Source of the DNA: RPQJ01 sp963762315
Lineage (GTDB): Bacteria; Pseudomonadota; Gammaproteobacteria; Steroidobacterales; Steroidobacteraceae
Reading direction: 5' to 3'
NCBI GenBank assembly: GCA_963762315.1
Contig: CAVXKO010000004.1
Coordinates: forward strand, 1,364,001 to 1,428,000
Length of the DNA stretch: 64,000 bases
Positions 8,141 to 16,939 of the stretch are shown here, one piece after another. Within the stretch, counting starts at the first letter, position 1. The number at the start of each line of letters is the position of its first letter. The notes under the pieces were generated by a model. It saw only the letters and a program-made list of their open reading frames with translations. It made no database searches and was not told where the DNA came from. Both the position numbers and the translations under genes were made by a program.

Positions 8141-8913
8141 TCACTGCGCGTGTCTCAACAACTGGTAATAGAATCTCATCGTCATATTCGGCAGACCAGT
8201 GTCATTGCACTGCGTCCATGGCGAGTCCAGAACATTGCATGTAACAAGACCAACCTTGAAGTAATTGCCGGAGCAGGTATGCACAATCGCCGTGTCATCT
8301 GCGTCAAAAACGGGCATGAACTGCGCATCGCCAACGCCACTTACGAAGGTAGTGCCGTCTATCGTTGAGGGTGAAACGGCTCCAAACGGCGTGCCATTGA
8401 GGAAAGCATAATCCAAGGGTTGCCCGTACCGCGGGTCGCCCGGTTCGGAACATGTGATTGGCGACGCTAGGAGTCGAAAAGGATTGAGATACACCGGCGG
8501 CTCGGTTCCGTCGAAGGCGGTCCCAGGTCCATCGCTCCGCGAGGACCTACCAGAATACCGCTAGAATCAACTAGTAGCTGTCCTGTTTCGAGGTCGATGT
8601 ACTGACCGTCGTCGACGACAGCCGATTGGACCGGGTAATTCAGATAGATCCATGGCACATCCTGTTTGCCCGTGAGCCTACGGTAGCGCTCCTCCATTGC
8701 GAGACAAATTGCTGTCCCAGCGTTTTCCTTCAAACATCGTGAGGCGGCTGCGCCGTTACACAGACCGAGAGCGACGCCTGTCAGACCGTCGCAAACCCAG
8801 AAATCATCGCGCACTGTTCCAGCCGCATATGAAGCACTTGGCAGCGCCAACAGCCAAGCCACGCCGGTCAATAAACCAAGCACAGGATGACGTGATTGAT
8901 ACCTCGTATACAT
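8141..8913 (-). CDS. Secreted protein of unknown function, one frameshift
   Basis: ATG 8913 is preceded by AGGGGGGAAAC. The signal peptide is MYTRYQSRHPVLGLLTGVAW with cleavage near ASYAA. The mature part is cysteine-containing (FWVCDGLTGVALGLCNG, ASRCLKENAGTAICLAMEERY) and then beta-type. At about 8495 the frame shifts by one: GPPSTEP ends one piece and VYLNPFRLLASPITC begins the next, which runs to 8141. Adding one base gives 258 codons. No family is recognised. A family hairpin follows. Confidence 0.55.
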
Positions 8914-9135
8914 GTTTCCCCCTGACTCCGTGTGTAAGGGTTGTAGTCCGGCGACCAGCGGCGTCCTTCGTGGTCTTTTCGCGGAGGGCCACCGGCAAAC
9001 CGCCGGGTGTTTTCGCCCTATGCGCGCAACCCTTCAGCTTGAACAGTCAGGGGAAATCGCTATGCGAAAAATCGATGCGATTGCGATCCACTTGCATCAT
9101 CGACCTCGGCACCGTCGCGGGTCTGGAAACAGAGA

Positions 9136-9154
9136 CCCCGGCATTGAGCCGGGG
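9136..9154 (-). terminator. Hairpin after the 9190 secreted-protein gene
   Basis: CCCCGGC-ATTGA-GCCGGGG, 35 bases past the stop of the minus-strand gene, followed in transcript sense by TCTCTGTTTCC. It is a divergent member of the island hairpin family. Just beyond it lies a fragment encoding IIDLGTVAGL, like the start of the 6060 gene. Confidence 0.55.
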
Positions 9155-9189
9155 TGCTGCTTCACCATCTGATTTGGATGATATTCGCG

Positions 9190-9749
9190 CTACCTCTTCC
9201 CCTTGGTCGGTACCGTGTACGTCACCGTACCGATGCGGCCCGTGTCCCCGTACGTCGCTAACGCGAAGGCAATCTTCTTCCTCGGCGGCGCATCGAGCGA
9301 GACCGTGTGGGTTCCGGTCAGGCGCTGATAGGTCTCAGCCAACAACACGCCCCTCCGGTCGTAGATTTGCAGCATGGCTGTGTCGTCCCCAGCCTCGAAG
9401 AGCACGGCGACAGAAGTGGCGGGAGTGGCGAACGACACCTTCAATACGTTCGTCTGGTTGCCGCAACAGAGGCTATTGGCCGACCAAACATCACCGGCCG
9501 CATGGGCGAATCGATTGCCGGTGGCGTTGACATAGACCGGCGTTGTCAGGTCCGAGATGAGGTGAGGGGCTCCCACACCTCCAGGAAATAGACCTGACTT
9601 GTTCCCTCCGCGGTCTCCAGTCGAACGCCCGTATAGGCATCGGTCACATCCGTGCCGGCGGGAAACACCGACGGATCAACGATCACGTTCTCTGCGAATC
9701 CGGCGCTGCTAAGCAGCAGGCACGCGGTGAACAGTGCAACGCGCTTCAT
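9190..9749 (-). CDS. Secreted beta-sandwich-like protein, one frameshift
   Basis: Start ATG 9749 has AAGGGAG seven bases upstream. The signal peptide is MKRVALFTACLLLSSAGFAE. The mature start VIVDPSVFPAGTDVTDAYTGVRLET and the later VSFATPATSVAVLFEAGDD...IYDRRGVLLAE...IGTVTYTVP resemble the single beta-sandwich domains common in PEP-CTERM-type exported proteins. No sorting tail is present. At about 9560 the reading shifts by one base (YFLEV to GAPHLISDL); one added base gives 187 codons. Function is unknown. Confidence 0.55.
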
Positions 9750-10119
9750 GGCAACTCCCTTCCTGTCTTCGCGAGTTCTTGGGACTTGCTGCGGAGCCTG
9801 CGACCAAACTCGCGAGCGAGAGAAGTCGGACAAATGCCTAACCCCAGAAGGCGAATCCCGAGCGAGCTCAGAAGGGGCGCCCCCCAACATCGGGTCGTCT
9901 TGCTACACGCCCGCAGCGCAGGACGCTCGAGCTTATTGCCCGGCGGGTCCACCCGGTCCAGGCGCAGGATCAGGCGGGCCCGCGCACTGCTCCTGTTCAG
10001 TGGCCGCCGGCAGAGCAGGTGCGCGGCCGGCCCACAACTCCCGCACCAGTCGCAGGGACGGCGAGTCCTCTCGTGGAGCCGCCAGGACGTTCTGGTTAAT
10101 GATCTGCGTGGGCGGAGGA

Positions 10120-10125
10120 TCAGAC
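10120..10125. repeat. IS21 target-site duplication, left copy
   Basis: TCAGAC, identical to 12359-12364 on the other side of the element. Six bases is within the range for IS21-family elements. Confidence 0.8.
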
Positions 10126-10180
10126 TGTCAACAGGCATCCAAATTTCCCCAGGTTCCGGCAGTGAAAATTCCCCACCCGG

Positions 10181-10961
10181 TCAGTTGATGGCCTCAGGCT
10201 CCTCGGCGCGGACGAGTCCGGCCTTGAGCTTGTCCTTGAGCCGGTAGGAGTTGCCACGAATGTTGATGGTGATGGCGTGGTGGAGGACGCGATCGAGGAT
10301 GGCGGTGGCGATGACGCGGTCGCCGAACACCTCGCCCAGGCGCCGAAGGACTGGTTGCTGGTGAGGATCATCGGGCCCTTCTCGTAGCGGCGGCTGATGA
10401 GCTGGAAGAACAGGTTGGCGCTGTTGCGATCGATGGGCAGGTAGCCAATCTCGTCGACGATGAGCAGTCGCGGGACGGTGAACGTCTTGAGCTTCTCCTC
10501 GAGGCGGTTCTCGGCGAGCGCACGGGTGAGCGTGGCGATCATGGCGGCGGCGGTGGTGAACAGCACGCGGTAGCCGTGCTCGATGGCCTTGAGGCCGAGG
10601 CCCACGGCGAGATGACTTTTGCCGACACCGGGCGGTCCGAGGATGACGACGTTCTCACCGTGCTCGATGAAGTGGCAGGAAGCGAGGTTATGGACCTGCT
10701 TCTTGTCGAGCGAGGGCTGGTAGGCGAAGTCGAACTGCTCGAGGCCTTTGACGAACGGGAAGCGCGCCAGGCTGGTGCGCATGGTGACGTTCTTGGCGGT
10801 CTTGGAGGCGACCTCCTCGCTGAGCAGCTGATCGAGGAAGTCGGCGTAGCTGCACTCCTTGCTGGTGGCGTCCTGCAGCAGCGCCTCGAGCCGTTCGCGG
10901 CTCTTGATCAGGCGCAGGCGGCCGAGGTGCTCGTTGAGGCGTTCATCTGGGCGGCGTTCAT
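10181..10961 (-). CDS. istB: IS21 helper ATPase IstB, frameshifted
   Basis: AAA+ helper that binds target DNA and stimulates IstA. Walker A is GPPGVGKSHLA, Walker B LLIVDEIGYLP, with MILTSNQSFGAW downstream. The start MNAAQMNA at 10961 overlaps the istA stop (ATGA). One base is missing just after it (about 10945), before LNEHLGRLRLIKSRE. A second is missing near 10340, after SFGAW; beyond it the normal ending EVFGDRVIATAILDR...RAEEPEAIN resumes and stops at 10181. Adding two bases gives 261 codons, normal for IstB. Confidence 0.85.
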
Positions 10962-12282
10962 GCGGGAATCTCCTGGGTGGGGTGATGGGCGAGCGCGTCG
11001 TAGAGGGCGAGGTCACGGATCTCGACCTCGGGAAAGGCGGCGTGGGCGGTGGTAGCGGCGAACGGCGACGGGCGTTGACGTCGCTGCGAGCGCTGCACGG
11101 CGCCGGGACCGTGCTCGGGCAGGATGTGGAACTGGTGCTGCCCGAGCAGCCGTGGGTGCATGGCGACCAGGGCACCGCGATGGAAGACACGGACCTGCTC
11201 GTCGGCGACCTCGACTTCGACGGTCTGACTGATGAGCGAGAACGGTACGGAGTAGCGGTTGGTGTCGAAGCTGACCAGGTAGTCGCTGGCGACGATGCGG
11301 CTCTGGCGCGCGCGCAGCCGGAAGCTCGGGTGCTCGGTGACTGGAACCAGGTGCGCACGCTCCGCGACGAAGCGCTCGAGCGGCGGCACATGAGTCGTGC
11401 CGTGGATGCGCGCATCGGCAATGGTCGCGTTCCACTCGTCGAGCTGGGCCTGGAAGTCGACGATGTCGAGGAAGCGCCGGCCCGGCATGAAGTTGCGCTT
11501 GACGTACTTCACGCCGACTCGACCTTACCCTTGGTCTGGGGACGGTAGGCGCGGCAGACACGTGGCTCGAAGCTCCAGTACTGCGCGAAGGCGAGGAACG
11601 TGCGGTTCCAGGCGAAGCGACCCTCGCCGTCGGGCCGGCAGACGATGCGCGGGCGGTCGTAGAGGTGCTCGCGGGTGTGGCCACCGAAGTGCTCGAAGGC
11701 GCGCTCGTGGGCCTCGAGGAACTGCGGCAGCCGTTCGTCGGGACTCGCCCAATAGAAGCCGCGGCGACTGAAGCCGAGCGTGAGCACGAAGATATGCAGG
11801 CGAATCGGGCGGCCGCCGAGCTCGGTGCCGACCTCGCCCCAGTCGATCTGGCTCTGCTGGCCGGGCGGCGTCTCGAACCGGGTCTGGCAGAGCTCGGCAC
11901 GGCCGGCCAGTTGCCGCAGCGGCGCGACGAAGCGCCGGACCGTGTCGTAGCCGCCGCGGTAACCGTGCTGCCGGCGCAGCTCCTGGAACAGGATCTGGGC
12001 CGAGTACTGAACCTCGGGCGCTCGTTGCCGCAGAAAGTCGGCGTACGGAGCCAGCAACGTGTCCGGCCGCGGCGCGCGCGCGTATGGGCGCCATGCCGAA
12101 TCCCGCAGACAACGTCGCACCGTCTTGCGGTCGAGATCGAGCAGCCGGGCGATCGCCGAGACCGACCGGCGCTCCTCAAAATGCAGTCGCCGGATCTCCT
12201 CCCAACGGTCCTGATGCAGCATGGTATCCCCCGCGGCGGCGTCCGCCTCGGGGACCATGCTGCGCACGTCGAGCGATGTCAT
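10958..12282 (-). CDS. istA: IS21 transposase IstA, frameshifted
   Basis: DDE transposase. An N-terminal helix-turn-helix (SVSAIARLLDLDRKTVRRCL) is followed by the catalytic core: D in SQIDWGEV, D in HLYDRPRIV, and E in RPQTKGKVES. The frame breaks right after KVES at about 11513, where one G is missing. The rest (VKYVKRNFMPGRRF...LISQTVEVEVADEQVRVF) continues one frame over to 10958. Adding one base gives 442 codons. The start may instead be ATG 12222 (MLHQDRWEEI). Confidence 0.85.
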
Positions 12283-12358
12283 GGAACACCCTCCTGCAGG
12301 TTGGAGGGTGGGGAAAATCCGATGCCCTCAACTGGGGATTTTTAGGTGCCCGGTGACA

Positions 12359-12364
12359 TCAGAC
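12359..12364. repeat. IS21 target-site duplication, right copy
   Basis: TCAGAC, matching 10120-10125. Confidence 0.8.
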
Positions 12365-12616
12365 CGCAGCGTCTCCCGAATCTCACGCAGGATCTGGACC
12401 ATCAACGCGCTGCGCCGCAGCCCACGACGCCCGTCGCGGATCTCCCGATAGAGCTTGGCGAGTTCGCGCCGCACCGCGGGCAGGGAGTCGAGGCGTGGGT
12501 GCTCCGGTGTTAAGACAGGCTCAACAACGCACGGAAGATCTTCAACTTTTCTCATGGCTGGAAGTCTCGGCCCACGGTTCAACTTGAACCGGGGAGCGAT
12601 GCCTTTCCCCTTCTAA

Positions 12617-13932
12617 TCAGAATGGCGGGTCGAAGTCCTCGCACGAGCGGTCGTGCTCGGGATCTACAGGTCGTTCACGTTTCCGGCAAAGGGTGGCTTC
12701 AGGATCGAAGTTGGCACCGTCCCGACAAAGGACACTCCGAGGCCCCTCTCCCCCTTTATGAACAGGAACCTCCGGAACCTCTGGAACCTTTCCCGCCGCG
12801 GGTTCCGCTGGTTCCACAGGTTCCGCTTCCTTTGGGGAGGGAGCGAGGTACCGCTGCCAGGCGTCCCAGAGGTGTTCCCGGCGATAGCCTTGCAAGGCGC
12901 TCGCCGGGACCTTCACCTTCATGGAACTGATGTCGTACTTCTTCAGCATCGAGGCGAGGCCGCGTTCGGCCAATGGCTTGCCATGCAGGTCGGCCCAAGG
13001 TGCATCGGAGTCGAGACCCCACTCTTCGCCATTGCACAGCCGGTCAAGGATGGTCACGGTGTGCAGCGCATCCGCCTCGCCGAAGATCGTCCGGAGATCC
13101 GCCAGCAACCGGATACCAAGAGTTACCCGGCGATCCAACGCAACCTTCACAGTGCCACACACGCAGCCCTGGCCCGCTTCGGCCAGTCCCCCCAGCGGCA
13201 TCCGCGAGGGCGATCAGCGGTTCCCATACCTCGGCAGGACGATCCACGATGCCTTCCGGCAGCGTCGGCCAGGACGCGCCGACATCCTGGCCGACGACGA
13301 ACGCCCATTCCGCCAGCTGCTCCGGATCGCATGACCGGGTGCCTCATGCTCTCGGGACCGGAACGGCTCGATGCGCTCGTGCGGTGCGCGCTTCTTCATC
13401 CGGATGATGATCGAGCGCGACATCACCGTGTCCGGCAGGTCGCCCAGACCAGCGAGCGCGGTGGCGGCGAACACCTCGAAGTTCTGCACCTCATGCTTCG
13501 GACCGACACATCGCGGAATGGTCGCGCCGCGCTTGTAGCCGGCATTGAGCAGCGCCCTAAGATCCTCGTTGCCGTCATCCTTTCCGCGCCGCGCAAAGAT
13601 AGTGTCGATCTCGTCGACCAGCAACGTGATCTGCGCATTGGACAATGTGCGGAAGACCGCCGCCGGGGATGCGCTCAGGCAGAACATGGTCTCCGGCACC
13701 AGCAGGTCCAGAACCTCCAGAACCCGCGTCTTGCCCGATCCGGCCTCCGGTGAGAGCAGTGCAAGCCTGGGCGTCGTGTGGAAATACTCGACCATGTGGC
13801 AATGCGCTGCCCACAAGGTCACAGCGACGAGTGCGTGTTCATCGGGGAACGCACAGAACCTTTTGATGAAGGACTCGGTGAACGTCAGCAGTGAGCACCG
13901 TCGATCGGGATGACATCGGGGTTATCGGTCAT
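12617..13932 (-). pseudogene. DUF3631-type ATPase/helicase of the island, multiply frameshifted
   Basis: Reading from ATG 13932 (MTDNPDVIPIDGAH), the frame shifts near 13885 to LLTFTESFIKRFCAFPDEHAL. It then runs through an ATPase core: Walker A SPEAGSGKTR, Walker B ITLLVDEIDTIF, GYKRGATIPRCV and GLGDLPDTVMSRSI. After REHEAPGHAI it shifts again near 13330, to DRPAEVWEPLIALADAAGG, and once more near 13180. It finishes with RRVTLGIRLLADLRTIFG...SDAPWADLHGKPL...GYRREHLWDAWQRYL and a Pro/Glu-rich tail. Order and motifs match DUF3631 proteins of phage-like and plasmid-like islands, thought to act in element DNA replication. Three or more breaks make a functional product unlikely as sequenced. Confidence 0.7.
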
Positions 13933-13949
13933 CCATACAGGATCGGAAC

Positions 13950-14147
13950 TCATCGTCGCGTCCTCACGCTCGCCAGCGCGGACTGCAATTCCGCCAGCTG
14001 GCGTGTGTGCTTTTCCACGGCCTGCTGGTGACAGCCAAGGACGTATGCAACGCGACTCATCTTCTCGACGATCGATCGGGTTCGTTGGTCAAGATCCGTG
14101 GCCACGTTACCGTCGCGCTCGACGGCGTATGCGTGTAAAGTTTCCAT
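13950..14147 (-). CDS. Small helical island protein, unknown function
   Basis: 65 residues: METLHAYAVERDGNVATDLD, then a probable coiled coil (VAYVLGCHQQAVEKHTRQLA...ELQSALASV). GGAG lies ten bases before ATG 14147, within a hairpin-containing leader that resembles the one before the IS21-interrupted gene. It sits 17 bases upstream of the ATPase gene in the same direction, probably co-transcribed. Confidence 0.5.
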   Translation of the reverse strand: METLHAYAVERDGNVATDLDQRTRSIVEKMSRVAYVLGCHQQAVEKHTRQLAELQSALASVRTRR

Positions 14148-14161
14148 TGCTTGAAATCTCC

Positions 14162-14201
14162 GGCCCGCTTCTCGTTAGCGCGAGGGCGGGCCGATTTTTT
14201 T
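14162..14201 (+). terminator. GC hairpin with T-tract on the plus strand
   Basis: GGCCCGC (14162-14168) pairs with GCGGGCC (14186-14192), followed by GATTTTTTTC. It has the form of an intrinsic terminator for plus-strand transcription, yet no plus-strand gene precedes it. On the minus strand the stem forms the leader of the 14147 gene. It may block antisense transcription, or act as a leader structure. Confidence 0.45.
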
Positions 14202-14236
14202 CGGCACCGCGCAGCGGGCGCATGATGAGTTGGGGG

Positions 14237-14434
14237 TCAGGCCGCGTTGGCGCGGCTGCGTTCGACCTGGGCGGCGAGCCACGCATCTATCTCGGCTTCG
14301 AGCCAGCCGACCGCACGTGCACCCAGATTCACGGGCTTGGGAAAGTGACCGTCCGCCACGCGCTGGTAGATCGTGGAACGGCTCAGACCGCAGCGAGCCT
14401 TTACGGCAGGAAGTCTCAGTACATTGGTAGTCAT
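14237..14434 (-). CDS. AlpA-family phage-type transcriptional regulator
   Basis: 65 residues from ATG 14434; a longer frame to 14464 is less likely. The winged-helix/MerR-like AlpA pattern is clear: VLRLPAVKARCGLSRSTIYQ, then VADGHFPKPVNLGARAVGWL and EAEIDAWLAAQVERSR. AlpA proteins are DNA-binding activators in P4-like elements and promote integrase expression and excision. Its place between integrase and backbone genes fits that role. Confidence 0.85.
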   Translation of the reverse strand: MTTNVLRLPAVKARCGLSRSTIYQRVADGHFPKPVNLGARAVGWLEAEIDAWLAAQVERSRANAA

Positions 14435-14519
14435 GTCTACGCCACTCCGGCGGTTGTTGGACATGACACCCCTATTATTCAGGGAGAATTCTGGAAGGGT
14501 AGCTAATTACCATTTCTCC

Positions 14520-15067
14520 CTATGACTTCTTCGGTCGACCCCCGCCCAACTTCCGGGCCTCGCTCCCCCGCCGACGCCTCTTTTCGACTTGCTCTTTGAA
14601 TTGGCGCAGAACCTCAAGCTCACGTTCGCAAGCGGCATTCCTATCTCGGAGCGCCCGTAATTCGACCTCTTGCCGCTTGACCAGATCGCGGTAACCGACA
14701 ATGTCGTTGGGTGGAATCGTCGGCGGCCCGGACCTAGTGCCGAGTTGCGAAGCACCTGCATCACCACGGCACTGCGTTTCCAGGGCCAACCCGAGAACTT
14801 GCCGGGCCACTCTTCCTTCGCCCAGGCCACGACGCAGCCGAAGACGAAATCCTTCGCCTGCGCGTCGTGGTATTTCAGTGACGTGGCCTGGCCCTTGGCC
14901 ATTGCGTATCTGAGTCGGTTACTCACACGATTTCGCGCCTGTTGCGCCGTCTCGTCAGATCTGGCGACCTCAGCTCCGATGAGCCACACCGCGTTCTCAC
15001 GAGTGATGACCCTATCGCGCCCGTAATCGGCCAGCTGAGGCAGCCGCGACTTCCGCTTCGCCTTCAT
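14520..15067 (-). CDS. Island protein of unknown function, one frameshift
   Basis: It starts at ATG 15067 (MKAKRKSRLPQLADYGRDRV) and continues AVWLIGAEVARSDETAQQARNRV...KDFVFGCVVAWAKEEWPGKF. At about 14735 the frame changes. The second part is PPTIPPNDIVGYRDLVKR, then a strong coiled coil (ELRALRDRNAACERELEVLRQ) and a basic end GGGRPKKS. The N-terminal region could be a small nucleic-acid-binding domain. I do not recognise the family. It lies between integrase and alpA in the same direction. Confidence 0.5.
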
Positions 15068-15175
15068 CTCGTGCCCCTTCGTGCGCCCTTCAATGAATAG
15101 CCGCGCCGGGCCGGTGAAGGTCTCCGGCTTGTCGCCCTCGGGGATCAGCCTCGGGCTAGGCGCAGCGGTATGCGG

Positions 15176-16448
15176 TCAGCGTTTCTTCGCGGCTTTCATG
15201 TTCACGACTTTGGCACCGCTGGCGAGTCCGTCCAAGTAGTCGGCCCACTCCTGCATCATCCTGCGGCGATCAGGTAGGTGTTCCGCGAAGTTGTAGCGGG
15301 CGCGCACTGAGTTTCGGTCGCCGTGCGCCAACTGCCGTTCGACCCACTCGGACCGGTAGCCCCGTTCGTGCAGCAGGGTTGATGCCATGTGCCGGAAGCC
15401 GTGCCCGGTCATTTCGTCCTGGGCGAAGCCCATCGTCCGCAGGGCTGCGTTGATGGTGTTCTCGGACATGCACCGGGCCTTGCTACGAATCGACGGAAAC
15501 AGGAACCCCTCGGGGCCCGTGATCTTGTGCAGCTCGCGCAGCACCGCAACGGCCTGCCGCGACAACGGGACGATGTGCTGCTCGCCCATCTTCATGCGGC
15601 TCGCGGGGATGCGCCATTGCGGCTCGGGGTGCTGTGGCTTCTTGCCCTTCGGCGGGTCTACCAGGTCAAAGGCAAACTCGGACCACTGCGCCCCACGCAA
15701 CTCGCCAGGGCGCACGAACGTCAGCGCCGCCAGTTTGAGCGCGCAGCGGGTTACGTCCCCGCCGCCATAGCCGGCAATCGCCCGCATCAGGTCGCCCGCC
15801 TTCTTCGGCTCGGTGATTGCGGCGAAGTGCTTATCGGGAACCGGGGCCAGCGCACCCTTTAGGGCTGCCGACGGGTCCACCTCGGCCCGGTGAGTCAGGA
15901 CCGCATAGCGCATGATCGCGGACAGGCTGCGGCGGACCCGGTGCGCGGTTTCGGCCCTGCCTTTCTTCTCGATCCGTTGCAGCACGTCCAGCAGATCGCG
16001 GGAGGTCAATTCGCGGATGGGGTCGCCGCCGATGCGCGGAAACACATGGCGGACCAACTGGCCCAGTTCCTTCTCCGCGTAGTCGGAGGACCAAACTGCG
16101 CTCTGCTTGGCGTGCCATTCGCGGGCGACCACCTCGAAGGCACCTTCGGCCCGGTCTACACGCGCCGACTTCTCGGCCTTGCGAGCCGCGCCGGGGTCCA
16201 CTCCTTCGCGTAACTGGCGCTTAATCCCGTCCAGGCTGCCGCGGGCTTCCTTCGCCCCAACGTGCCCCGGCAGCCCCGGACGATACACGCCGACCGATAC
16301 CAACTTCTCTTTGCCCGCGTAACGGTATTTGACGCGCCACCAGCGCGAGCCGTCGGGGTTGATGAGTAGATAGCCCCCCGCCGTCAAACAGCTTGTAAGG
16401 CTTCTCGGAGGGCTTCGCGGCCCGAATTTCTGCATCGGTGAGTGTCAT
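15176..16448 (-). CDS. P4-type tyrosine integrase, frameshifted near the N-terminus
   Basis: The true start is ATG 16448 (MTLTDAEIRAAKPSEKPYKL...DGGG), the classic DUF4102 arm-binding N-terminus. At the C6 run 16374-16379 one extra base throws the frame; the continuation is YLLINPDGSRWWRVKYRYAG in the frame ending at 15176. The catalytic set is complete: R in VRPGELRGAQW, HxxR in GHGFRHMAST, H in QLAHGDRNS and Y in RARYNFAEHL. Removing one base gives 424 codons, normal for the family. It catalyses recombination between the tRNA 3' end and the island att. The ORF that begins at 16435 reads about 20 wrong-frame residues first. Confidence 0.88.
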
Positions 16449-16480
16449 GGGTGGGGGTAGGCGTTTGGCAGACTGGCCGG

Positions 16481-16502
16481 ATACCCCCTAACTTACCCCC
16501 GC
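16481..16502. promoter_or_regulatory. Putative integrase arm-binding site, right end
   Basis: ATACCCCC followed by TAACTTACCCCCGC, matching the block at 2673-2694. A further GGGGGTA in the other orientation lies at 16453-16459. It sits between the integrase start and the attachment repeat. Confidence 0.45.
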
Positions 16503-16577
16503 CTGCTCGTGGCTCGCAACGGCGCACTTCGGCGCTAGTCGGACCATGAAACCGCACATTTCAGCCGTTCGCTGGCA

Positions 16578-16604
16578 TAAAAAAACCCGCAATTACGCGG
16601 GTTT
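16578..16604 (-). terminator. Terminator downstream of the tRNA genes, inside the island edge
   Basis: In minus-strand sense an AAACCCGC / GCGGGTTT stem is followed by a run of seven T. It would end transcription coming from tRNA-Gly and tRNA-Cys before it reaches the integrase promoter. Confidence 0.75.
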
Positions 16605-16670
16605 ACGTGCTCTCTCGGGCGCGCCTCGGCAGGCATCGGACGGCACCGGAAATGAGGCTGAAAAGTGAAT

Positions 16671-16685
16671 TTGGAGGCTAGGGTC
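16671..16685. repeat. Right attachment repeat within tRNA-Cys
   Basis: TTGGAGGCTAGGGTC; bases 16672-16685 are the last 14 nucleotides of tRNA-Cys including CCA. Identical to 2595-2609. Integration here restores the tRNA end. Confidence 0.8.
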
Positions 16686-16745
16686 GGAATCGAACCGGCG
16701 TACACGGCTTTGCAGGCCGCTGCATGACCACTCTGCCACCTAGCC
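16672..16745 (-). tRNA. tRNA-Cys (GCA)
   Basis: 74 nucleotides from GGCTAGG (16745) to an encoded CCA (16672). Acceptor arms GGCTAGG and CCTAGCC pair fully. The anticodon loop is CTGCAAA with anticodon GCA, and the T-arm contains GGTTCGATTCC. It is the integration target of the island. Confidence 0.96.
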
Positions 16746-16805
16746 TCGGAGTGCGGTGACTATAAACGAATAACCCCGGTTTACCCGGGGTTCGTTCGCG
16801 AAAAC

Positions 16806-16881
16806 TGGAGCGGGTAACGAGGCTCGAACTCGTGACCTCGACCTTGGCAAGGTCGCGCTCTACCAACTGAGCTACACCCGC
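16806..16881 (-). tRNA. tRNA-Gly (GCC)
   Basis: 76 nucleotides with acceptor GCGGGTG / TACCCGC, D-arm AGCTCAGTTGGTAGAGC, anticodon loop CTTGCCA (anticodon GCC), T-arm GAGTTCGAGCCTC, and encoded CCA. It lies 60 bases upstream of tRNA-Cys in the same direction and is probably co-transcribed. Confidence 0.96.
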
Positions 16882-16939
16882 TTGGGCTCACGAAGCCAGC
16901 TTCGTGAGCCGTGAATTTTGGCGTCCTGGTCCCAGCCTG

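Larger units (their letters stand above)
10126..12358. mobile_element. IS21-family insertion sequence
   Basis: About 2233 bp with TG...CA ends and long imperfect inverted repeats. Read inward, the left end is TGTCAACAGGCATCCAAATT and the right end TGTCACCGGGCACCTAAAAA. In both ends this is followed by CCCCAG, GGCA and TTCCCCACCC in register over about 55 bases. Multiple internal terminal repeats are characteristic of IS21. It is flanked by TCAGAC duplications. It carries istA and istB, both with one-base deletions in this sequence. Confidence 0.9.
9933..12555 (-). pseudogene. Island gene interrupted by the IS21 element
   Basis: The first half (ATG 12555, MRKVEDLPCVVEPVLTPEH...IREIRETLRSD) ends at the target duplication TCAGAC at 12359-12364. 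Removing the IS and one copy of the duplication rejoins it in frame to PPPTQIINQNVLAAPREDSP...GPGGPAGQ, with a TAA at 9933-9935. The restored protein is about 130 residues and rich in Arg/Leu helices, then Pro/Gly; I do not recognise it. A 15-base palindrome (12576-12590) and a leader like that at 14147 precede it. The clean rejoining shows the insertion is recent. Confidence 0.7.
2595..16685. mobile_element. Genomic island integrated at tRNA-Cys
   Basis: About 14.1 kb bounded by the two 15-bp repeats. The tyrosine integrase is adjacent to and downstream of the intact tRNA, the usual arrangement for P4-type elements. Backbone genes run leftward from the integrase: a DNA-binding-type protein, AlpA, a small coiled protein, a DUF3631 ATPase and an IS21-interrupted gene. 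The cargo is mostly secreted proteins. No conjugation, capsid or replication-initiator genes are recognisable, so it is probably mobilised by a helper or already immobile. Both ends carry the same tandem TACCCCC motif inside the attachment repeats. Confidence 0.8.
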
